Below, piece by piece: positions 59,319-64,000 of a DNA stretch of 64,000 nt. This DNA comes from AP-16 sp046727735 (GTDB lineage Bacteria > Pseudomonadota > Alphaproteobacteria > Rhizobiales > Xanthobacteraceae). Position 1 is the first letter of the stretch, and every line of letters begins with the position of its first letter. The position numbers and the translations under genes were made by a program. The stretch covers positions 1 to 64,000 of the forward strand of contig JBKPDF010000032.1 of the NCBI GenBank assembly GCA_046727735.1, in the 5' to 3' direction. The notes under the pieces are model-generated. The model did no database searches, was not told the origin of the DNA, and saw only the letters and a list, made by a program, of their open reading frames with translations.

Positions 59319-59450
59319 GACACCTCCGCCCTTGTGGGGGAGGTCGCTTCGCGCGCGAAGCGCGGGAAGCGGGAGGGGGGTGCTGGACCAGCCGAATCAA
59401 ACAGACACTCCCTTCCCCATCCCTCCCCCTCGAGGGAGGAGGGAGGCGAC
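59319..59450. repeat. Palindromic repeat cluster between livG and livF
   Basis: The 188-base gap holds several inverted repeats: ACCTCC...GGAGGT (59322-59344), a perfect 18-base palindrome CGCTTCGCG/CGCGAAGCG (59345-59362), and a C-run/G-run hairpin (CCCTCCCCC...GAGGGAGGAGGG, about 59420-59443). Reads as a dispersed intergenic element of the bradyrhizobial type lying inside an operon. Confidence 0.6.
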
Positions 59451-59481
59451 TGCAGATACGCCTGGTAATCGCGCCGTTTCA

Positions 59482-60207
59482 TCACTTGTGTGCCTTGCCC
59501 AAATACACCTCGATCACCCGCGAATCCTGTGCGACGGCCGTGGGCGCGCCTTCGCAGATCTTCTCGCCGTGGTCGAGCACGATCACCCGATCGACGACGC
59601 GCATCAGCACGCCCATGATGTGCTCTACCCAGATGATGGTGATGCCGAGCTCGGAACGGATGCGGTCGAGCACGGCGGCGGCCTGATCCATCTCGGCATG
59701 GTCGAGGCCGCCGAGGCTCTCGTCGGCGAGCAGGATGCGCGGCTGCGTCGCGAGCGCGCGGGCGAGCTCGAGTTTTTTCAAGCCGGCGGCGCCGAGACTT
59801 TCCGGCGTTGTGCGGGGATCGCTGGGCAGGCCGGCAAGTTCGAGCGCGTGCGCGGCTTGTCGCTCGGCCTCTTGGCGCGTGACGCTGCGGCGCTGGCCGA
59901 AGAACGCCGCGAGCGTCACGTTGGCGAGCAGGCTCAATTTCCGGAACGGCCGCGGGATCTGGAACGTGCGGGCGAGGCCGAGATGGCAGACCCGGTCGGC
60001 GCTCATGCCGCCGATCTCCGCGCCGTCGAGCAGGATCGAGCCCGCCGTCGGCCGCAGGGCTCCGGCGATGAGATTGAAGATCGTGCTCTTGCCCGACCCG
60101 TTGGGGCCGATCAGGCCGAGAATCTCGCCCTTGCGGAGCTCGAAGGACACGCGGTTGACCGCCAAAAATCCGTCGAAGCTCTTGCTCAGGGATTCGACGA
60201 CCAGCAC
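59482..60207 (-). CDS. livG: ABC transporter ATP-binding protein LivG
   Basis: 241 residues. Walker A GPNGSGKSTIFNLIAGALRP, LivG-type insert LGLARTFQIPRPFRKLSLL, a signature region degenerated to ESLGAAGLKKLELARAL (usual LSGG/LSYG replaced by LGAAG), Walker B ILLADESLGGLDHAEMDQA, then IIWVEHIMGVLM. The altered signature loop is worth noting, but the protein is otherwise complete. Confidence 0.93.
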   Translation of the reverse strand: MLVVESLSKSFDGFLAVNRVSFELRKGEILGLIGPNGSGKSTIFNLIAGALRPTAGSILLDGAEIGGMSADRVCHLGLARTFQIPRPFRKLSLLANVTLAAFFGQRRSVTRQEAERQAAHALELAGLPSDPRTTPESLGAAGLKKLELARALATQPRILLADESLGGLDHAEMDQAAAVLDRIRSELGITIIWVEHIMGVLMRVVDRVIVLDHGEKICEGAPTAVAQDSRVIEVYLGKAHK

Positions 60208-60295
60208 GTGCCGACCTCAATGTTTGATCGTCGTTGGGCACCCGAGCCGCTTCTCATCGGAAGACGGTGGGCGCGCCAACGCGAAGGGCTTCGGC

Positions 60296-61618
60296 TCAGC
60301 CTCGAGCGGCGTAGGGCGAGGACGCCGGCAACGGCAGCACCGGCTCGGCGGTGCGGATCTGGCTCGGCCACACTACGTTGGTGCCCTCCTTCCCATACTG
60401 CATGACGACGGGCGTCGAGCGCTCGTTTTGGCCCGACATCGGCGTGTCGGGGGGGAAGAATTTCACGCCATAGCCCTGGATGGTGCCGCCGGGCGGAATG
60501 TCGATATCGAGCGCCGCCTTGCGGACCGCCTCCGGATCGGTGCCGCCGTATTTGCCGATCGCGATCGGCAGCACCTTTTCGAGCAGCAGCCAGGTCTGGT
60601 TGAAGCCCATCGAGGTGTGCGGCGGGACCTCCTTCGCGTTGGTCTGCGCCTTGTAGCGATCCACCATGGTCTTGATCAGATCGCCCATTCCGGGCGCGAG
60701 CGTCTTGGGATCGAGCAGCTGCGCCGGCACGGGATCGATGTTGCAGAAATGCTCGACATCGGCCCCGAAAGTCTCGCGCAGCTTGTCGATCTGGCTGTGA
60801 CCCGCGCCGTTGCCGATCAGCATCTTGAATCGCAGACCGGCTTCGCGCGCCTGGCGCAGGAACAAGGTGATGTCCGGATTGTACCCGGTGTGCAGGATGA
60901 CGTCGGCGCGCGCACGCTTGAGCTTGGTCACCAGCGAGGACAGGTCCGGCGTGCTCGCCGAATAGCCTTCGCGCAGCACGATCTGCTCGATGCCGCGCTC
61001 CTTGCACTGCGCCATATCCGCCTCGGCGACGCCCGTGCCGTAGGGGCCGTCCTCGTAAATGATCGCGACCTTGAGATCCTTGGGTTCGATACCGAGCTTG
61101 GCTTTGGCGTTCTCGGCGAGGAACGAAGCTCCGGCTTCGCCGTACTGATCGGAATGGATTTGCGCGCGGAACACGTAATGCAGATTCTTGCCCTTGAACA
61201 CCGAGGAGGCAATCGCGGTGGTGATCCACAAAATCTTCTTCTGCGCCTCGAGCTTGGTGGCGAGCGGCACCGCGTGCGCGCTCGAATAGATGCCGAGGAT
61301 GATGTCGAGCTTCTCCTGATCGATCAGCCGCTCGGCTTCGTTGATGGCGACGTCGGCCTTGCTCTGGGAATCCGCCTTGACCGGCTCGACCTTGTACTTG
61401 CCGAGAACGCCGCCGTGCTCGTTGGCGAGATCGATGGCGATCTGCGCGCCGATCGCGCACGGGACCGACCCTGCCGCCGCGAACGGGCCGGAGAGATCGT
61501 ACAGCACCCCGAGCCGGATCGGCTTTTCCTGCGCGCGCAACACCGAGGGCGCGCTGAGCAGCGGGCTCGCCGCCAAGCCCGTTGCCGCGAGTTTCAGCAC
61601 GGATCGCCGTGTCCGCAT
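60296..61618 (-). CDS. ABC transporter substrate-binding protein (LivK family), Tat-type signal
   Basis: 440 residues. The N-terminus MRTRRSVLKLAATGLAASPL has a twin-arginine (RRSVLK) signal, so export may be by Tat. Type I periplasmic binding fold: IRLGVLYDLSGPFAAAGSVP, AQIAIDLANEHGGVLGKYKV, KVAIIYEDGPYGTGVAEADM, then LLIGNGAGHSQIDKLRETFG. The ligand is probably a small acid, amide or amino acid; it cannot be read from sequence. AGGGAGG lies 7-13 bases before the ATG. First gene of the operon livK-livG-livF-livH-livM-ABM-thioesterase. Confidence 0.92.
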   Translation of the reverse strand: MRTRRSVLKLAATGLAASPLLSAPSVLRAQEKPIRLGVLYDLSGPFAAAGSVPCAIGAQIAIDLANEHGGVLGKYKVEPVKADSQSKADVAINEAERLIDQEKLDIILGIYSSAHAVPLATKLEAQKKILWITTAIASSVFKGKNLHYVFRAQIHSDQYGEAGASFLAENAKAKLGIEPKDLKVAIIYEDGPYGTGVAEADMAQCKERGIEQIVLREGYSASTPDLSSLVTKLKRARADVILHTGYNPDITLFLRQAREAGLRFKMLIGNGAGHSQIDKLRETFGADVEHFCNIDPVPAQLLDPKTLAPGMGDLIKTMVDRYKAQTNAKEVPPHTSMGFNQTWLLLEKVLPIAIGKYGGTDPEAVRKAALDIDIPPGGTIQGYGVKFFPPDTPMSGQNERSTPVVMQYGKEGTNVVWPSQIRTAEPVLPLPASSPYAARG

Positions 61619-61633
61619 GAGATCCTCCCTATG

Positions 61634-61663
61634 TGTTTGAATTACAATGATTATTTGTTTGAA
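61634..61663 (-). promoter_or_regulatory. Direct repeat TTCAAACA x2 upstream of transporter operon
   Basis: On the minus strand TTCAAACA occurs at 61663-61656 and again at 61641-61634, 22 bases apart (about two helical turns), within an AT-rich island in otherwise GC-rich DNA and just before the ribosome site of the binding-protein gene. The arrangement suits a regulator operator or an overlapping promoter. No regulator gene is adjacent. Confidence 0.45.
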
Positions 61664-61702
61664 GCGTAGTTGGCTGCACTCCGGGAGTCAATAGTCGGCG
61701 TC

Positions 61703-61752
61703 GTTTCCGGGGCGCGGGCGTCTGCCCGCGAACCCCGAATCCATGACCACGA
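61703..61752. repeat. Intergenic repeat copy 2 (TTCCGGGGC...GCGAACCCCGAA)
   Basis: Second copy of the element at 54117-54165: TTCCGGGGCGCG, an inner GCGGGCGTCTGCCCGC hairpin, then GCGAACCCCGAATCCATGACCACG. It lies between the divergent transporter operon and aspartate dehydrogenase genes. Confidence 0.6.
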
Positions 61753-61865
61753 AACGAGAAATATGGCACGGATCATGTTCCTTGGATCCCAACTCGGCAC
61801 CCCGGCTGTGATCCCACGCGACGCCGACGCGGGCACCAACTCCCGGGATGCCGCTGGAGAACGAC

Positions 61866-62675
61866 ATGAAATCAAATCTGCGCGTTGGCATTGCCGGGGT
61901 CGGCGCGATCGGCATGGCGATTGCTCGCCGCCTCGAAACCGGCATTCCCGGCTTGGCGCTCGCGGCCGCGGCGGCGCGCGACAACGAGGCCGCGCGAACC
62001 CGGCTTGCCGCGAACGGCATCGCGACGCGGCTCATTGCCGCTGCGGAATTGCCCGAACATTGCGACGTGATCGTCGAGTGCGCGCCGGCCGCGGCATTTC
62101 GCGGGATCGCTGCGCCTGCGGTCGAGGCCGGGCGCATGCTAGTGGCGCTCAGCGCCGGTGCGCTGCTCGACCATCCGGAACTGATCGACCGCGCCGAAGA
62201 AACCGGCGCCCGCATCCTCGTGCCGACCGGCGCCCTGATCGGGCTCGACGCGGTGCGCGCCGCGGCCGAGGGCGAGATCGCCTCGGTCAAGCTCGTCTTG
62301 CGCAAGCCGCCGTCAGGGCTCGTCGGCGCACCGTACCTCGAAGCGCGCGGCATCACGCTCGCCGGGCTGACCGAGCCGGTGAAACTGTTCGAGGGCAGCG
62401 CGCGCGAAGGCGTGCGCGGCTTTCCGGCGAACGTCAACGTCTCGGCGGCGCTGGCGCTCGCCGGCATCGGACCCGACCGCACGCGGCTCGAAATCTGGGC
62501 CGACCCGGGGCTTTCCCGCAACGTCCATCACATCGAGGTCGAAGCCGATGCCGCACGCTTTTCGATGACGATCGAGAACGTGCCCTCGGAGAATCCGCGC
62601 ACCGGAAGGATCACGGCGCTTTCCGTCATCGCGTGCCTTCGCGGGCTCGTGGGCACGCTGCGGGTCGGCAGCTGA
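61866..62675 (+). CDS. nadX: L-aspartate dehydrogenase (NadX family)
   Basis: Oxidises L-aspartate to iminoaspartate/oxaloacetate with NAD(P). 269 residues. Rossmann start RVGIAGVGAIGMAIARRLET, CDVIVECAPAAAFRGIAAPA, catalytic-domain motifs LVPTGALIGLDAVRAA and GFPANVNVSAALALAGIG, then NVHHIEVEADAARFSMTIEN. The conserved histidine is present (VHHIEV). CTGGAG lies 7-12 bases before the ATG. Divergent from the transporter operon, no nadA/nadC nearby, so a catabolic role is more likely than NAD synthesis. Confidence 0.88.
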   Translation: MKSNLRVGIAGVGAIGMAIARRLETGIPGLALAAAAARDNEAARTRLAANGIATRLIAAAELPEHCDVIVECAPAAAFRGIAAPAVEAGRMLVALSAGALLDHPELIDRAEETGARILVPTGALIGLDAVRAAAEGEIASVKLVLRKPPSGLVGAPYLEARGITLAGLTEPVKLFEGSAREGVRGFPANVNVSAALALAGIGPDRTRLEIWADPGLSRNVHHIEVEADAARFSMTIENVPSENPRTGRITALSVIACLRGLVGTLRVGS

Positions 62676-62774
62676 GGCGCCGGCGTTTCACGCGAACTTG
62701 CGGCCGCGCACCCTCGTGCCGTTGCGCGCCGGCGCACTCTGCGGATAGCCTTGCGGCACATCCGGGAGACAGCC

Positions 62775-63275
62775 ATGGCGTTCACGGTCAGAAGCGACAG
62801 CTTCAAGGACGGCGATTACCTGCAATCGCAGCACATCCTGTCCGCCGATTTCGGGTTCGGCTGCGCGGGCGGCAATCAATCGCCGCATCTCGCCTGGTCG
62901 GGGGCGCCGTCGGGCACCAAGAGCTTCGCGGTGACCTGTTTCGATCCGGATGCGCCGACCGGCAGCGGGTTCTGGCATTGGCTGGTCGTGAACATCCCGC
63001 CGAACGTGACCGAGCTTGCGCTCGATGCCGGCAATCCGAAATCCGGGAAGCTGCCGAAAGACGCGCTGCAGACCCGCACCGATTTCGGCGCGCCCGGCTA
63101 CGGCGGCCCTTGCCCGCCGCCCGGCGACCACCCGCATCGCTATTTCTTCACCGTGTTCGCGGTCTCGACCGACGCGCTGCAGGTCAAGGCCGATACCTCG
63201 GCGGCGGTCATCGGCTTCCAGCTCAATTTCAATACGGTCGCCAAGGCGGCGATCGTGGGACTCTACAAGCGCTGA
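62775..63275 (+). CDS. YbhB/YbcL (Raf kinase inhibitor-like, PEBP) protein
   Basis: 166 residues, cytoplasmic. PEBP fold: GGNQSPHLAWSGAPSGTKSF, CFDPDAPTGSGFWHWLVVNI (the DPDAP and HW motifs), GYGGPCPPPGDHPHRYFFTV (the GPCPPxGxHRY anion-binding loop), ending AKAAIVGLYKR. Ligand and cellular role are unknown. GGGAGA lies before the ATG. Confidence 0.93.
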   Translation: MAFTVRSDSFKDGDYLQSQHILSADFGFGCAGGNQSPHLAWSGAPSGTKSFAVTCFDPDAPTGSGFWHWLVVNIPPNVTELALDAGNPKSGKLPKDALQTRTDFGAPGYGGPCPPPGDHPHRYFFTVFAVSTDALQVKADTSAAVIGFQLNFNTVAKAAIVGLYKR

Positions 63276-63334
63276 GCCGCGTCGGTCGCAACCGGCGCTC
63301 CGCACCGGCTCTCGCGCGCCACAGGAGAAAAGCG

Positions 63335-64000
63335 ATGCGCGCCCAACGAACGGCCCAGGTCGCGTTCGAAACGAGGGAACCGCAGTCGGGCGCACCGGGC
63401 GCGCCGAAGCCGCTGATCGCCGAAGAACTCGCGCGCTTCGTCGGCGGAGTTTCGGCCGATGCCGTTCCGGCCGCGGTGCTCGCGCGCGCCAAGCATCTGA
63501 TCCTCGATGCGGTGGGTATCGCGCTCGCGTCGACGACCTACGATTTCGCCCAACGGGCGCTCACCGCGATTGCCGCGCTTGCCGGACCGGGCGATGCCGC
63601 CGTGATCGGGATGCCGGCGTGGCTGCCGCTGCGCGACGCGGCGCTGATGAACGGCATCTTGATTCACGGGCTCGATTTCGACGACACCCATACCGGCGGG
63701 GTCGTTCACGCGACTTCGAGCCTGCTTCCGACCGTGCTCGCGGTCGGCGCTCGGCACCGGATCGGCGGGCGCGAGATGCTAGCAGCCTACGTGCTCGGCG
63801 TCGAAGCTGCGGCGCGGTTGGGCGCGGTGGCGAAAGGGGCATTCCATCAGGTCGGCTTTCATCCGACCGGCCTCGTCGGGGCATTTGCTTGCGCGCTCGC
63901 GGCCGGCCGGCTGATGGGCCTGACCGAGAGGCAGCTCACGATGGCGCAGGGCATCGCGCTTTCGGCGGGAGCCGGCAGTTTGGAGTTTTTGGAGGACGGC
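63335..64000 (+). CDS. MmgE/PrpD family protein, N-terminal part (runs off window)
   Basis: 222 codons visible, open to the window end. ACAGGAGAAA lies 5 bases before the ATG at 63335. MmgE/PrpD features: LARFVGGVSADAVPAAVLAR, AKHLILDAVGIALAS, LIHGLDFDDTHTGGVVHATS (the family D-F-D-D-T-H motif), AAYVLGVEAAARLGAVAKGA and FHPTGLVGAFACALAAGRLM. Family members include 2-methylcitrate dehydratase and cis-aconitate decarboxylase; the substrate is not deducible from this part. Confidence 0.92.
   Translation, partial: MRAQRTAQVAFETREPQSGAPGAPKPLIAEELARFVGGVSADAVPAAVLARAKHLILDAVGIALASTTYDFAQRALTAIAALAGPGDAAVIGMPAWLPLRDAALMNGILIHGLDFDDTHTGGVVHATSSLLPTVLAVGARHRIGGREMLAAYVLGVEAAARLGAVAKGAFHQVGFHPTGLVGAFACALAAGRLMGLTERQLTMAQGIALSAGAGSLEFLEDG

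Overview
The window comes from a high-GC alphaproteobacterium, most likely a Rhizobiales/Hyphomicrobiales member near Bradyrhizobium and its relatives. The evidence is an EcfG-type (ECF15) sigma factor with matching GGAAC-N16/17-CGTT promoters, small secreted and membrane families common in that order (DUF3309, DUF3072, DUF3775, DUF4239, DUF2188), and palindromic intergenic repeats of the bradyrhizobial kind. No plasmid, phage, insertion sequence, CRISPR array, tRNA or rRNA was seen. It reads as ordinary chromosome rich in stress functions.

Layout. 1-5.3 kb: end of a Kup potassium transporter, small secreted proteins, a DUF4239 membrane protein, glycerate 2-kinase and a frameshifted SEL1-repeat gene. 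5.3-11.8 kb: a trehalose locus, with otsA facing a leftward cluster (small membrane protein, MFS transporter, otsB, GH15 glycosidase). 11.8-20.6 kb: small stress-type proteins, UdgX, a sorbosone dehydrogenase-like protein, DUF3309, a DegP protease, a broken mscL, a host-attachment protein and the EcfG-type sigma factor. 20.7-28.2 kb: DedA, an amidohydrolase remnant, two YkuD L,D-transpeptidases, an orphan amino-acid binding protein and a large bifunctional penicillin-binding protein with an unknown partner. 28.2-44.5 kb: a tightly packed leftward operon glgE-treS/maltokinase-glgB-glgX-treZ-treY, divergent from malQ. 44.5-55.5 kb: a frameshifted glycine-rich protein, a DUF883/YqjE-like pair, LigD, an S10 peptidase, a single-domain response regulator, a PfpI-like protein and small proteins. 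55.8-64 kb: a branched-chain-type ABC transporter operon ending in a monooxygenase-fold protein and a thioesterase, then aspartate dehydrogenase, a YbhB-like protein and the start of an MmgE/PrpD gene.

How it works together. Eleven exact matches to the EcfG promoter consensus were read by eye in intergenic DNA, each pointing at a gene: otsA, the otsB-side cluster, the whole glgE-treY operon, degP, a penicillin-binding protein, DUF3309, DUF883, three small secreted proteins and the sigma-factor gene itself. The inferred picture is a general-stress-response region. An autoregulated EcfG-type sigma factor would drive three trehalose routes (OtsAB, TreS, TreYZ) joined to alpha-glucan metabolism through GlgE, along with envelope repair. 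The usual partners PhyR and NepR are not in the window. Lesions: mscL has lost its first membrane helix, and the SEL1 and glycine-rich genes each have a one-base-type frameshift that could be an assembly error.
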